A DNA stretch of 64,000 bases from Diadophis punctatus similis (lineage: Eukaryota; Chordata; Lepidosauria; Squamata; Dipsadidae): positions 4,730,843-4,794,842 of the forward strand of contig JALIGW010000032.1 in the NCBI GenBank assembly GCA_023053685.1, in the 5' to 3' direction. Both the position numbers and the translations under genes were made by a program. The notes under the pieces are model-generated. The model saw only the letters and a list, made by a program, of their open reading frames with translations, searched no databases and was not told the origin of the DNA. Below, one piece after another: positions 11,227 to 22,470 of the stretch (position 1 is the first letter of the stretch; each line of letters begins with the position of its first letter).

Positions 11227-11940
11227 ATTCTCTCAACTAGTGGCAATGAGGAAAAGCTATAATGAAACCTCATGGAAACCATCCTCCTGTCCATTCTCCT
11301 GCTATTTTAATTTTTCTGACTACTGGATGACCTGAAGAGCCACTTAGCACAGCAAAAAAGGGGCCTCCAATTAGAGCGGTAACCGAAACCCCTCGTCAGA
11401 TGCAGCCGATGGATTGTCCTTCTTCAAATTACAAGCTTAAAAGGGCTTGTTCTTTTTTTCCCCGCTTTCCTTTCCTTAATGCTTCTTCAGTTTTATGCTT
11501 TTTTCTTTCTCCAGAGTTTTGGGCTAATCAAAAAATAACAAGACGGGAGAAAGAAAATTCAGCTTTGTTCATCGCCGTTATGCTTGCAAGCCTTTCGCGC
11601 ATGCCAGAGAGTTCTCAGACATTATCCCCAAGTGGCATAACGTGTAGTCTTGCTGAGATTTCCTTTTGCTCAATTTCTTAAATTAAAGCTGGTGCGTTGA
11701 AATGAAAAATGCAAATATATTTAGCGGTGTGGTTTAACTGTGGCCAGAAACTCTTATGTGTGGACTCTCAAGGGATGCCAGGTGTTTCCTGGTCTAATCA
11801 AACTAGTTTACATCCAGGTTGGAGTTCAGGCCATTGCTTTCAGTACATTTGGAGTTCTGTTTAGATGGTAAGTGCAAATCATCAACTGTGGTTCGCATTC
11901 ATTGGCTAGAGCAGCTCCATTGGGAGGTATAACCAACTGG
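11227..11940. other. Unassigned intron 1 DNA
   Basis: Nothing recognised. Confidence 0.5.
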
Positions 11941-11944
11941 AAAG

Positions 11945-12016
11945 TCCCATTTATTTATTAAATTTACATGCCACCAAACTCCCCTAGAGGCGACTCGAGG
12001 CAGCTTACAACCAAGC
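11945..12016 (-). repeat. CR1 3' end fragment
   Basis: Inverse of the atttattta tail, then gccaccaaactcccctagagg and gaggcagcttacaacc, the complement of CR1 3' ends. Confidence 0.55.
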
Positions 12017-12470
12017 ATAGGTAGTCCTTGACGTACAGTCATTTGTTTAGTGACCATTTGAAGTTACGATGGCACTGAAAAAATTGACTTATGACCGTTT
12101 TTCACACTTAGGACCGTTGCAACTTCCCCATGGTCACGTGATCAAAATCTTGGTGTTTGGCAACTGGCATGTATTTATGGCATGTCCCGGGGTCATGTGA
12201 TCCCCTTTTGCGACCTTCTGACAAGCAGATTTCATTTTTAATGTGTGCCAGTGTGCTCGCAGTAAAAAAAAATGACAATAAAATTATCAAAGTCAAAGGG
12301 GAAGCCAGATTCACTTAACAACCACGTTCCTTACTTAACAGCTGCCTTGATTCACTTAACAGCTGTGGCAAGAAAGGTCGTAAAATGGAGCAAAGCTCAC
12401 TTGATACCTGTCTTGTTTAGCGACAGAAATTCTTGGCTCGATTGCAGTCATAAGTCGAGGGCTACCTGTA
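12017..12470 (-). mobile_element. Tigger-like MITE with a 60-bp insert
   Basis: Orientation B. Near 12230-12295 an L2-like end (aatgtgtgccagtgtgctcg, aatgacaataaaatta) interrupts the gacaagcaaagtcaa block. Confidence 0.85.
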
Positions 12471-12569
12471 AAAAAGAAGATAAAAATATTAAAGTGGTAA
12501 ATATCAATCAGCATGTATTTATTTGCCAGGAGATAAACTTAAGAGCGATGAAGATGAAGAACCTATTTT

Positions 12570-13330
12570 ATTTATTTATTTATTTATTTGGAGGTTCTTC
12601 TATGCCGCCCTACTCCCTAAGGACTCAGGGCGGCATACAACATTTTAAGAAAACAACCAAACAAATTATTAAAAACAAAAAAACAATTAAAAACACATAT
12701 AACACCTATAGATACATGGGGGAGACATCGGATGTACTGTCGTCTCAGAATCCCCCCGCCTGCAGGAAGAGCCATGTCTTGATGGCTTTTCGGAAGGCCA
12801 GCAGGGTGGGGATGATTCGGATCTCTGGGGGGAGTTGGTTCCAGAGAACAGGGGCCCCTACAGAGAAGGCCCTCCCCCTAGGCCCCGCCAGTCGGCATTG
12901 TTTGGCTGATGGGACCTGGAGGAGACCCACTCTGTGGGACCTCACCGGTCGAAGGGAAGAATGAGGCAGAATGCGGTCCCGGAGATAATCTGGTCCTAAG
13001 CCTTGTAGGGCTTTAAAGATGATGATCAACACCTTGAATTGCACCCGGAGATTAATGGGCAACCAGTGCAGCTGGCGGAGTATGGGTGTTACGTGGGTGT
13101 ATCTTGAGACACCCACCACAGCACGCGCAGCCGCATTTTGCACCAGTTGAAGTCTCCGGATACTCTTCAAGGGCAGCCCCATGTAGAGCGCATTGCAGTA
13201 GTCCAGTCTAGAGGTGACAAGGGCATGAATGACCGTGAGTAGAGCCTCCTTCTCCAAGTATGGCCGCAATTGGTGCACCAGGCGAACCTGTGCAAAGGCT
13301 CCCCTAGCCACAGCTGTAAGGTGTTGATCT
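12570..13330 (-). mobile_element. CR1 LINE, 3' end of reverse-transcriptase ORF plus UTR
   Basis: The minus strand keeps an open frame of 188 codons (13311-12745) with LVTSRLDYCNALYMGLP, LQLVQNAAARAV and [20 protein letters not shown], typical of the last part of CR1 RT ORFs. It is followed by the 3' UTR ending in (TAAA)n at 12570-12590. 5'-truncated. Intact only as a fragment. Confidence 0.92.
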
Positions 13331-14020
13331 AATTTATTTTATTTTCTATACCTCCCCCAAAAGCAATAATTTGCAGCCACCCACCATTATTTATTTTCTA
13401 AGTAATGCTCATAGGCCCAGAAACAACTGGATAATGGTTCCGAACGCTGCTTTGTTTTACAGAATATCAGCTTCCCCTTCTTTTTATGATGATTTAAATG
13501 TTTTTAACAGTTGGACTGTGAACCCTGAAAGCCAACGGAGGAAGTTACCTAAGGGTCAGCCGTGCTAATCCGAGGTTCTACACCTCCAATAACTTATTAT
13601 TTTGCTTTCCAACATAATTCTAATTGGCTCTGCTTAAAGGAGGGAAGATTTAGTGTTAAGCTCTGGCCAGGTCCCTGTTGTTGTTCAGCCAAGTGTTATT
13701 CAACAAACCATCCTTAATAATGTGATGTGCTTAAAACCATTATAAGGACTTACAGATTTCCATCCCCACCCTCTTATAAGCTCAAAAGCTCTTAAGGCCT
13801 TTTAACTATGCTTTGGAGTGCTGATTACGGCTCCTAATCTCCTTGAAATATATTTCATTTGATAAAATATTATCAGTCCATTTTACTGTGCTCTGTTAAA
13901 TCATGTATATCTTAAGAAATGTTTTCTGTTGGACTGTTGTTAGGAATTGTCTTATTTTCCCCCCTCTCTGAATTAAAAATACAACAGTAAGTTGCAGGAA
14001 AGTAAGTAGTGGGGGGAGTA
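13331..14020. other. Unassigned intron 1 DNA
   Basis: A/T-rich sequence with no recognised feature. Confidence 0.5.
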
Positions 14021-14585
14021 CAGACAGTCCTCGATTTAACCCACAGTTCATTTAGTGACCGTTCAAAGTTATAACGGCACTGAAAAAAATGACTTATGTA
14101 CATTTTTCACACCTCATGACCATTGCAGCATCCCCATTGTCCCGTGATCAAAATTCAGATGCTTGGCAAATGATTCAAATTTATGACGGTCGCAACATCC
14201 TGGGATCACATGATTTATTTATTTATTTTTGGAAATTTATATTGCCGTGTATTTGCACATGGGGACTCAAGGCGGCTTACATGTATAAAAACCTCATGTA
14301 AAAAACCATAAAACTAATAAAAGAGAGAATCATATAAGAAATTAATAAAATAATATAATAAAATAACCCCTCACCTAGGCAACAACACATCACACGGGCC
14401 ATTTAATGGGCTCCACTCCACTCTGGGTTCCCCAGGTCCGCTGGCAGAACCAGGTCTTTAGCGCCTTCCGGAAGAATGCTAGAATAGGGGGCCATTCTAA
14501 TCTCTTGGGGGATGGTGTTCCAGAGAGAGGAGCCACCACGGAGAAAAACCTTCTTCTGGGTCACATCAAGTGTATCTCCCTAGGG

Positions 14586-15307
14586 CAGGGGTCAGCAACC
14601 TTAAACACTCAAAGAGCCGTTTGGACCCGTTTCCCACAGAAAAGAAAACACCGGGAGCCACAAAACCTTTTTGACATCTAAAATGAAGATAACACTGCAT
14701 ATATCGTTTTTTACCTTTATGCTATGTATAAAAAAACTATAGTGTGTTGCATTTGTGAAATCAATGAACCGCTACAGAGAAAACAAATTTTTATTTCTGC
14801 ATGCAACAAAAACATTTTGAACTCTGAAAAAAAAAAGATGGGTCGAAAAGCTCAATAAACTCTGTGGCAGCCCCGGCTCTTTGGAACCAGCTACCGCCGG
14901 AGATCCGTACCATCCCCACCTTGTTGGCCTTCCGGAAAGCCGGAAAGACCTGGATTTTCCGACAGGCCTGGGGATAGTGACCTTATGGAATGAATTAAAG
15001 AGGTTGGCCCTTGAATGTTATGAATGGTTGAAATGTTTTTAAATTTTAAATATATTTTTTTAAAAAAACTTGTGCTTCTGATATTTTTATACTGATTTGT
15101 TTATGTGTGCTGTAAGCCGCCCAGAGTCCTTCGGGAGTTGGGCGGCATAGAAATATAAACAAATGCAATAAATAAATAAATAAATAAATTGCTGCTGGCA
15201 GGTGTCACACATTGGCGGTTGTGACGCATATTTTCAGCAACAGGGAGCCACAGGAGAAGGATGAAAGAACCACATGCGGCTCCAGAGCTGCAGGTTGCAG
15301 ACCCCTG
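14586..15307. mobile_element. hAT element with perfect 8-bp TSD, nested in CR1
   Basis: TIRs caggggtcagcaacctt and aggttgcagacccctg; flanks ccctaggg at 14578-14585 and 15308-15315 are identical. Interior holds gagccacatgcggctccaga-like sequence and a CR1 fragment. Confidence 0.93.
14868..15192 (+). mobile_element. CR1 3' fragment nested in the hAT element
   Basis: ggctctttggaaccagctac, ttggccttccggaaagccgg, then gggcggcatagaaatataaa and (TAAA)n. Fourth level of nesting. Confidence 0.85.
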
Positions 15308-15942
15308 CCCTAGGGGATGGGACCTGCAACATTGCCTGCCTCCCTGCTCTGGTGGGTCGGGTGGATGTGACCGGCAACAGACTGTCCCTCAGATAACCTG
15401 GTCCCAAGCCACGAAGGGCTTTAAAGGTGACAACCAGCCCCTTGAATTCCATCCGGAAGCAAATCGGCATCCAATGCAGCTCCCACAGAAGAGGTGACAC
15501 ATGTGCACACTGAGGTCTGCACAAAACCATGCGGGCCGCTGCATTTTGCACCCACTGGAGCGTCCAGATGCTCTCCAAGGGCAGCCCAATGTAGAGCGTG
15601 TTGCAGTAGTCAAGACGGGAAGTGACTAGGGCATGAGTGACCGTGAGTAGGGATTGCTGGTCCATAAAAGGGTGTAACTGGCACACAACCTGCAGTTGCA
15701 CACCCTCCTGGCCACCACCGCCACCTGCTCTTCGAGCAGGGGTTGCGAGTCCTGGAGAACCCCCTTTTGTGAGTTTCTGACCAAGAGAGTCAATGAGGAA
15801 GCCAGATTCACTTAACAACCAGGTTACTATCTTAACAACTGCAGTGACTCACTTAACAAACGTGGCAAGAAAAGCGATAAAATGAGTCAAAACTCACTTA
15901 ACAAGCTTCTCAAACAGCAACATAAATTTTGGGTTCAATTTA

Positions 15943-16197
15943 TTTATTATTATTATTTATTATTAGGTTCTTCTATGCCGCCCTACTCCCTAAGGACTCA
16001 GGGCGGCGTACAACATTTTAAAAGAACACTAAACACTAAACATTCATTTAAAAACAATTTTAAAACATTAAAAAAGTTAAAAGACGTTCAACAACATACC
16101 TACTGGGGGAGATCAGTCTCAAACCCTGCCTGCAGGAAGAGCCATGTCTTGACGGCTTTCTGGAAGGCCAGCAGGGTGGGGATAATTTGGATCTCTG
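15943..16197 (-). mobile_element. CR1 3' end, second insertion in the MITE
   Basis: Complement of CR1 tail: tatttattattattattt, ttctatgccgccctactccc, tgcaggaagagccatgtctt, ggatctctggggg. Confidence 0.88.
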
Positions 16198-16298
16198 GGG
16201 GAATTACACGGTCGTAACCCGAGGAGTAGCTGTACAGCACCCTGATTTTGAATGCGAATTTGTGTCTTCCATTTCATGGATGCTTTTGTGTTTTTCAG

Positions 16299-16376
16299 GC
16301 CACAGCAGAGCAAATCCGCCTGGCTCAGATGATCTACGACAAGAACGATGCAGACTTTGAAGATAAAGTGAAACAA
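16299..16376 (+). CDS. UBAP2: UBAP2 exon 2: start of UBA domain
   Basis: Codons 34-59, phase 0 at both ends, beginning ATAEQIRLAQMIYDKND. The acceptor is gtgtttttcag. The donor is CAA|gcaagt, so the intron is GC-AG. The nearby GT at 16381 would add four bases and break the frame into exon 3. This exon carries the conserved linker and first helix of the UBA module, which binds ubiquitin in this family. The translation continues directly to LMEVTGKNQ in exon 3. Confidence 0.95.
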
Positions 16377-16378
16377 GC
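16377..16378 (+). other. UBAP2: GC 5' splice site of UBAP2 intron 2
   Basis: CAA|gcaagt: position 2 of the donor is C, the rest is a perfect U1 match, the usual pattern of GC-AG introns. Only this donor keeps the frame into exon 3. Confidence 0.85.
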
Positions 16379-16656
16379 AAGTATCCACCCCAGCTTTGCT
16401 TTGGGGAAGGGGGGAGGGGGGGATTGCTGTTGCACGTAGTTGAGTGGAGTCCAGTCTTGTACAGGTAGTCCTTGACTTACAACAGTTCGTTTAGAGACCA
16501 TTCAAAGTTACAACAGCACTGAAAAAAAGTGACTAATGACCGTTTTTCACACTTACGACTGCTGCAGCATCCCAATGGTCATGTGATCAAAATTCAGAGT
16601 CTTGGCAACTGATTCCTATTTATGACGGTTGCAGTGTCCCAGGGTCATACGATCCC

Positions 16657-16748
16657 CTTTTCTGACCCAGCTTGCCAACACGACAAACACTCTGAATGAA
16701 CTCAGGAATGAGTCCTGAGGGAGTAGGGCGGCATAGAAGAACTTCGAA

Positions 16749-16835
<87 letters not shown>

Positions 16836-17314
16836 ATTCCTTTATTAGGAGCGCCGGCAGCCCTGGCAAAAAGTTTCTCTCGCCGCAGGCTAACAAGTCC
16901 GTCCGTCCAGAATTTGAATAGTTGTCTGCCACATCTATTCATCTCCTCCCCCTGCCTTTTGTCCCCAGAGCTGGGGTGGGGCTTCGCTAGCAGCGGTGGC
17001 TCTTCCTTCCCATGGACCGGCCCATAGATTTCCGCTGCTCTCCTCTCCTCTGCCTTCTGTGTATCCGCGCATCAGGTACTGGTCCCAGCTGTTCCTCCTC
17101 TTCCTCATCAGCCACCTCCAGACCTGGGGGCTGTTGACTCTCCATCTGAGGGTTGACAGACGGCCCAGGCTCCGCCTCTGTCTCTCTCTCTGCCAGCTCC
17201 ATTCCCTCTTCCCCCTCGGAGCTCTCAGGTTGCCTTGATGCTGACCCTGACTCCCACGCCGCCTCCTCCTCTGATTCGGCTGCTGGAGGGGCCGGCAGCC
17301 TACAGGCCACAACA
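16657..17314 (-). mobile_element. Solo LTR, family A, with CR1 tail inside
   Basis: Reverse complement of the LTR at 26533-27080: ends ggccacaaca at 17314 and begins about tttctgacccagctt at 16659. The copy contains a CR1 3' end with (AAAT)n at 16690-16840. Its acidic open frames are non-coding. Target duplication is not clean. Confidence 0.8.
16690..16840 (+). repeat. CR1 3' end with 100-bp (AAAT)n
   Basis: tcctgagggagtagggcggc then over 24 copies of aaat. Confidence 0.92.
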
Positions 17315-17561
17315 GAAAGTCGCATTCATTTAACAACTGTGTTACTCACTTAACAGCTGCAGCGATTCACTTAACCACTATGGCAAGAAAGCTGGTAAAA
17401 CGGGGCGAAATTCACTTAACCAATGTCTCGCTTAGCAACAGAATCGTTCGGCTCGATTGTGGCTGTACGTGGAGGACTTGCCTGTCTATTCTAAAGCCGT
17501 ATCCAAATCCTTTTGCTTCCTGAAATTGAGCTTCTTCTGCTTTCTGATATGTTGCTGTGAA

Positions 17562-17932
17562 GCAGTCCCTGACTTCCAGCCGTTCATTTAGTGGCAATTT
17601 GAGGACATCACAGCGCTGGAAAACGTTGCGGCATTCTCACATGATCAAAATGTCAGGTACTCGGCAACCGGCATGTATTTACAACCAGTTGCAGCCTCTG
17701 GAGTTGTGTGATCACCATTTGCAACCTTCCCAGATAGCTTCCAAAAATCAGAGTCAATGGGCAAAAGGTAGATTCGCTTAATGACATCACGATCCACTTA
17801 GCAACAGCAGTGATTCCCTTAACAAAGGTGGCTTGAATGGTTCTCAAATTGGGTGCGTCTCACTTAACAGCTGCCCTGTTTAGCAAGAGACCTTCTAGTC
17901 CTAATTGTGGTCATAAGCCAAGGACTACTTGT
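17562..17932 (-). mobile_element. Tigger-like MITE, diverged
   Basis: cagtccctgacttccagccg to cataagccaaggactacttg in orientation B. Confidence 0.82.
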
Positions 17933-17995
17933 ATCTTTTCAAGAAAAAAAAATCAGCGGTTGGGATTTGTGGAAAAGCCACAAATAACAAGATGC

Positions 17996-18362
17996 AGGGA
18001 GTCCTCGGCTTACGACCAGAATTAAGTCCAACGTTTCCATTGTTAAGCAAGATGGTTATTAAGTGAGTTTTGCCCCATTTTATGACCTACCTTGCCGCAG
18101 TTCTTAAGTGAATCACTGCAGTTGTTAAGTGAATCTGGCTTCCCCATTGACATTGCTTGTCAGAAGTTCGCAAACGTGGATCACGTGGCCCAGGGGCAGT
18201 GCAACCGTCATAAATACGAGCCAGCGTCTGGATTTTGATCACGTGCCCATGGGGATGCAGCAACGGTCGTAAGTGTGGCAAATGGCCATAAGCCACTTTT
18301 TTCAGTTTCACTGTAACTTTGGATGGTCCCTAAACAAATGGTTGTAAGTCAAGGACTATCCG
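17996..18362 (+). mobile_element. Tigger-like MITE
   Basis: Orientation A, cagggagtcctcggcttacg to gtaagtcaaggactatccg. Lies 63 bp from the oppositely oriented copy at 17562, so the two can pair. Confidence 0.87.
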
Positions 18363-18777
18363 CATTAAGTGATGAATCCTGTTAAAATTATGTTGGGATC
18401 TTTTTTTGTGGAGGTGGATTTCCGTCCTTGAGATTTGTCGTCCTGGCTTTGACTCCCAGGGAGCCTTCGACCTGCCCAGATGTTTTTAATCCCTTTTCCC
18501 CACTTCCCCACGGGTGCAAGCATGAAAATGCATGGAGCTCCTGTCTGCACTCTGTACATGCAGGAAATATGAATCCCTAAAAACCTCTCTTGGCTCCGAG
18601 CCGTGCGACTTGTGAAGCAAAAGCAGAGAAACTGAAACATGGGTTGAAGGTGAAATCAATCCCTCCTTGATAGGAAGTTTTTGTGTGTGAGGGGAGGGGT
18701 GGAATGGGCAAACTGAATCATTTGAGTCCCCGGATTCAATATTTATTTATAAATAAATAATATTTATATAGCCACTC

Positions 18778-19101
18778 TGTCACGCAGTGATTTTTATATT
18801 GCCTGTTATATGTATATGCAGGGAGCTGCATCCCTATCTAATATAATGGTTTATTCCTGAGCACGTGATTGATATGCTCTAGTACGCATGCATGCTATCT
18901 CCGTTCAGTCCTTCTGTTCCTAGCTTCTATGGAAGCAAGACGTGCTTTTTTATAGCAGAGATGTAATTAATGAGAATTTATTGTTTTTGTACCAAATAAA
19001 TATTTTTACTTAGAACTTTAAACTGCGGTTTCATTTCTAATGTCAGAGTTCCAGGAAAAGATCTATTTTCTCCTCTAATGAGAGTTATTCTCATCTTGTC
19101 A
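18778..19101 (+). mobile_element. Solo LTR, family D
   Basis: 324 bp, TGTCACGCAG...TTGTCA, with identical 5-bp flanks cactc (18773-18777 and 19102-19106). Contains accaaataaatattt (polyadenylation-like). The same LTR lies inverted at 29459-29775. Confidence 0.88.
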
Positions 19102-19227
19102 CACTCGTCTTTCAGCAACTCTGGACGGCTCCCATTTAGGGTACTAGTTTGGCCTAGAATTGTACAGATTATAAAGTCATGTATCAATGGAAGATAATAT
19201 TTGTAGCTCGGTGTTAATTGTAGGATC

Positions 19228-19642
19228 TTTGGTGCTCTCTGAGCTTGGTTGTTTTCTTGTAGACGTTTCATGACCAAAGTAGGCAACATCATGATAATCT
19301 TTGGTAATGAAACATCTGCAAGAAAACCATGAATCTCAGAGAGTAACAAGGACCCCACAATTGTCGTCGTCGTCATCGTCGTCGTCGTTGTCCTCCTCCT
19401 CCTCCTCCTCCTCCTCCATTCCCATCTAGCACTGATGATGTTACTTAGTTTGGTAATGAAACATCTGCAAGAAAACCACCAATCTCAGTACCAAGGACCT
19501 CATAGTCATCGTCCTCCTCGTCCTCCTCCTTCCTGCAAACCCCACTCCCATCTAGCATTGATGCTCTTACCTAGTTTGGTAATGAAACATCTGCAAGAAA
19601 ACACTTGAGTTCAGAGAGCACCAAGGATCCCAATAGTGTTTT
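19228..19642. mobile_element. Cluster of Penelope-like family-2 termini
   Basis: One reversed unit (tgcagacgtttcatgacc-like at 19255-19290) followed by three direct units with ggtaatgaaacatctgcaag (19302, 19451, 19579), separated by (GTC)n and (TCC)n. Each ends near caccaaggacc. Confidence 0.75.
19377..19418. repeat. (GTC)n(TCC)n microsatellite
   Basis: cgtcgtcgtcg followed by tcctcctcc within the Penelope-like cluster. Confidence 0.9.
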
Positions 19643-19943
19643 ATGTTTCAAGTTCTGCCCAGGTGTTTGGATATATTGTTCTTGAAGAAATGAAAGCATA
19701 TTTGGGGACTAGATTATTCTCCCACACCTTGGATTGAGATAGATGGGATCCCTTGGATGTGTTCATTATTTTTGTTTTCTATCCCAGATTGTGCCAAGAT
19801 CTCATCTTGGTTTTTGTTTGCATTTTTTTAACTTTATCACTTGGCAAGTTATCACTCTGAGTCCAAGTTAAATTAAATTCATAAATTCTAAAGTTAGTAG
19901 CAGTGATTCTGAGCTAATCTATAACTTGCCATAGACTGTAACC

Positions 19944-20078
19944 CAGTGGTCTTTAAACTTGGCAACTTTAAGACTTGTGGACTTCAACTCCCAGAATTCT
20001 CCAGCCAGCTATGCTGGCTGGAGAATTCTGGGAGTTGAAGTCCACAAGTCTTAAAGTTGCCAAGTTTGGTGGCCCCTG
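19944..20078. mobile_element. 135-bp palindromic hAT MITE
   Basis: Arms meet at gccagctatgctggc; each arm has caactcccagaattctccag. Flanks ctgtaacc at 19936-19943 and 20079-20086 are identical. Confidence 0.93.
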
Positions 20079-20250
20079 CTGTAACCTATCTTAGCAGCTG
20101 TAATTTTATATTAATTAGACCCCCACATAGACACATTCACTGCCATGTTTTGTTTCGGTTCCTTGTGTAAAGTCACCTTGGTTATTCCGAGCTGCTTTTT
20201 AATATGTATTTGTATGTGGGTTTTTATTTATATATATCTCTATATTTTAG

Positions 20251-20361
20251 CTGATGGAAGTGACAGGGAAGAATCAGGATGACTGCATCGTAGCTCTTCA
20301 CGATTGTAATGGCGACGTGAACAGAGCAATCAACCTCTTGCTGGAAGGGAGCTCAGATACA
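20251..20361 (+). CDS. UBAP2: UBAP2 exon 3: UBA domain core
   Basis: Codons 60-96, phase 0, LMEVTGKNQDD through LLLEGSSDT. Acceptor tatattttag, donor gtaagt. It holds the second and third UBA helices, including the motif ALHDCNGDVNRAIN that is nearly invariant between UBAP2 and UBAP2L. The local DNA is A/T-rich upstream and free of recognisable repeats for about 160 bp. Confidence 0.97.
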
Positions 20362-21080
20362 GTAAGTGCTCAATTTAGAGTCTTTTAGAGTTCTTTAATA
20401 AGTTGCCTTTCTAGAAGATTACTTCTGAGGAAGACTTCCTGCTTTTAGTGAGAAATGTGAAGGCTAAAAAATGTTAACCCTTTTAAATCTTGCAGAGCTC
20501 AGAAAAGTTGACTAAACAGCCTCCAATATTTAATATTTTCCCATCACTGTTCTGCAAATATTAAGGTTAAATTTGTTCTCCTGGTCAGGATCCTGTGTGC
20601 TTTTTTAATCAATTTTTTTTAAATTCTGCAAGAAAGCAGAATTTTAAAACATCACGATGAACCATGCAGGAAACTGAAACACCCAACTCCATATTGACTT
20701 TCTCCTCTTTCTGGGTTCTGAAATTTCAGCAAGTATTATTCAAGCATACCTGACCCACATTAGGGACAAGCAGTGTGGTTTAAAAAAAAAGGCAGATATT
20801 TTTATGCTACTTAATTATCTGCTCACTGCCTTCCAATTTATCCCTTTCTTCCCTCCTAAAGAACTGTGCCATCCATGTAACCTCATGTTTATGGTCTAGT
20901 GTGCATGAAATAAGCCAGGACTATTTTCTTTTTCATTAAGATAATGAAAAATGAAACCCTTGCTCTTTTGTGAAGTTAAGAACACTCTCCCTAATGTTCA
21001 GTTTGCATTCTTGCTTAAGGCAACCAAGACAACATTGGCAACGGGATAACAGATTTTTTTCCCCCCTGGTTTGTTTGTTG
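20362..21080. other. Unassigned intron 3 DNA
   Basis: A/T-rich; no repeat recognised. Confidence 0.5.
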
Positions 21081-21133
21081 GTTTGTTTTGAAAATTTCTA
21101 TGGCTGCCCAACTCACTTACGATGACTCTAGGT

Positions 21134-21269
21134 CAGTGTTTCCCAACCTTGGCAACTTGAAGATGTCTGGACTTCAACTCCCAGAATTCCCCAGCCAGCG
21201 AATGCTGGCTGGGGAATTCTGGGAGTTGAAGTCCAGACATCTTCAAGTTGTCAAGGTTGGGAAACACTG
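21134..21269. mobile_element. 136-bp palindromic hAT MITE
   Basis: cagtgtttcccaacc to ggttgggaaacactg; flanks ctctaggt at 21126-21133 and 21270-21277. Confidence 0.95.
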
Positions 21270-21394
21270 CTCTAGGTCGCCTATAGAAATATAACCCCAA
21301 ATAAAAAACCCAATAAATTTCCACCTCTTGTGACTACAATCAAACACACCACTTGATGGACTCCATGTCACGCTGGGTTTCCCAGACTTATTAA

Positions 21395-21990
21395 CAAAAC
21401 CATATCTTGAGGGTCCCAAAGGTGCTTTTTCAGGAGGCAACTGGACTTTCTGTTTTTTGTCTGAAGATGTTTCGCTTCTCATCCAAGAAGCTTCTTCAGC
21501 TCTGACTGGATGGTGGGGAAGGGAAGGATTTATACTCCTTGCAGACAGATGGTCAGTTGCATCCTTTTAGAGGGTCGTTGAGGCCACTTGAAGTTTATCT
21601 GTGTCCTGAGGGTCACCTGAGTGGTGCAAATGGTTCCTGTAGTCTGAAATTTTTCCTCTGGAAATCCATTCCTACTCCCACACTGTTCAAAGGGTTTTCA
21701 TCTCAAATTGTATGGCTCAAAGTCTGTAGAGATTCTCAGCCACCCAGGTCAGGGTTGTCACAAGGGGGCTTTTTTTCAAGAGGTAACTGAACTTTCTGGT
21801 TTTTTCTTTGAAGACGTTTCGCTTCTCATCCAAGAAGCTTCTTCAGATGAGAAGCGACGCAGAGTGGAAAAAAGTTTCTTGGATGAGAAGCGAAACGTCT
21901 TCAAAGAGAAAAAAAAACAGAAAGTCCAGTTGCCTCTTGAAAAAGCACCTTTGGGACAACCATGACCTGGATGACTGAGAATCTCCACAG
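21395..21990. mobile_element. Penelope-like family-1 terminal repeats, inverted arrangement
   Basis: Two minus units (21395-21650 and 21715-21850) with gatgtttcgcttctcatcca-type core, then a plus unit (21885-21990) with gatgagaagcgaaacgtctt and agtccagttgcctc. The arms face each other around 21850-21885. Confidence 0.8.
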
Positions 21991-22009
21991 ACGTGTCTTG
22001 AGGGCCATT

Positions 22010-22470
22010 TAAAAGAATGTCAAGATGGGTGGGGGGGCAATCTTACCTCCGCAGGGATGATATTGCACAGGGAGGAAGCCACCACTGAGAAGGCCCTTCT
22101 TCTTGGTCTCACTAGATCAGGGGTAGGCAAAGTTGGCTCTTCTATGACTCATGGACTTCAACTCCCAGAATTCCTGAGCTAGCATGATTGGCTCAGAAAG
22201 TCTGGGAGTTGAAGTCCACGAGTCATAGAAGAGCCAACTTTGCCTACCCCTGCACTAGATGGACCTCCTTAAGAGACAGCACCTGTAACATACCCTGCCT
22301 CCCGACTCTGGTGGGTCGAGTAGAGATAACAGGGAAATGATGGTATTTCAAATGACAGGGAGGGAGTCACCACGGAGAAGGCCCTTCTCCGTCCTCCCAC
22401 CAGATGGACTTCCTTAGGAGAGGAGACCCATAGCATTCCCTGCCTCCCCACTCTGGTGGGTCAGGTAGAT
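22010..22470 (-). mobile_element. CR1 RT-end fragments
   Basis: Two segments with accactgagaaggcccttct and gtcaccacggagaaggccct are the complement of the CR1 ...GRAFSV... codons. The first is split by the hAT MITE at 22118-22252. Confidence 0.7.
22118..22252. mobile_element. 135-bp palindromic hAT MITE, second subfamily
   Basis: caggggtaggcaaagttggc to gccaactttgcctacccctg; flanks cactagat at 22110-22117 and 22253-22260. Confidence 0.95.

Larger units (their letters stand above)
14213..15757 (-). mobile_element. CR1 LINE inserted in the MITE, itself split by a hAT element
   Basis: Begins (as complement) with a (TTTA)n tail and 3' UTR, then the RT-end sequence to 14585, resumes after 15315, and reads LVTSRLDYCNTLYIGLP on the minus strand near 15600. 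Confidence 0.85.
14024..16238 (-). mobile_element. Tigger-like MITE split by two CR1 insertions
   Basis: MITE parts lie at 14024-14212, about 15757-15942 and 16198-16238, in orientation B and in the right order: the first ends at gggatcacatga, the second resumes cccccttttgtgag, the third ends cgaggagtagctgta. Everything between was inserted later. Confidence 0.85.
16462..17484 (-). mobile_element. Tigger-like MITE carrying a solo LTR
   Basis: Orientation B, caggtagtccttgacttaca to ggaggacttgcctg. The LTR of family A (about 16657-17314) interrupts it. Confidence 0.85.

Noticed and set aside
12745..13311. 188-codon minus-strand ORF as a host gene
   Set aside because: CR1 reverse-transcriptase end; part of a 5'-truncated LINE with a TAAA tail.
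15234..15818. 194-codon minus-strand ORF as a host gene
   Set aside because: Same CR1 region, running through a hAT boundary and a MITE.
16381..16382. GT at 16381 as exon 2 donor
   Set aside because: Adds four bases and shifts the frame into exon 3.
16935..17336. Acidic and Arg-rich frames on both strands as a gag-like gene
   Set aside because: Lies within the solo LTR; the same sequence at 26533-27080 has other stops and no conserved motif.
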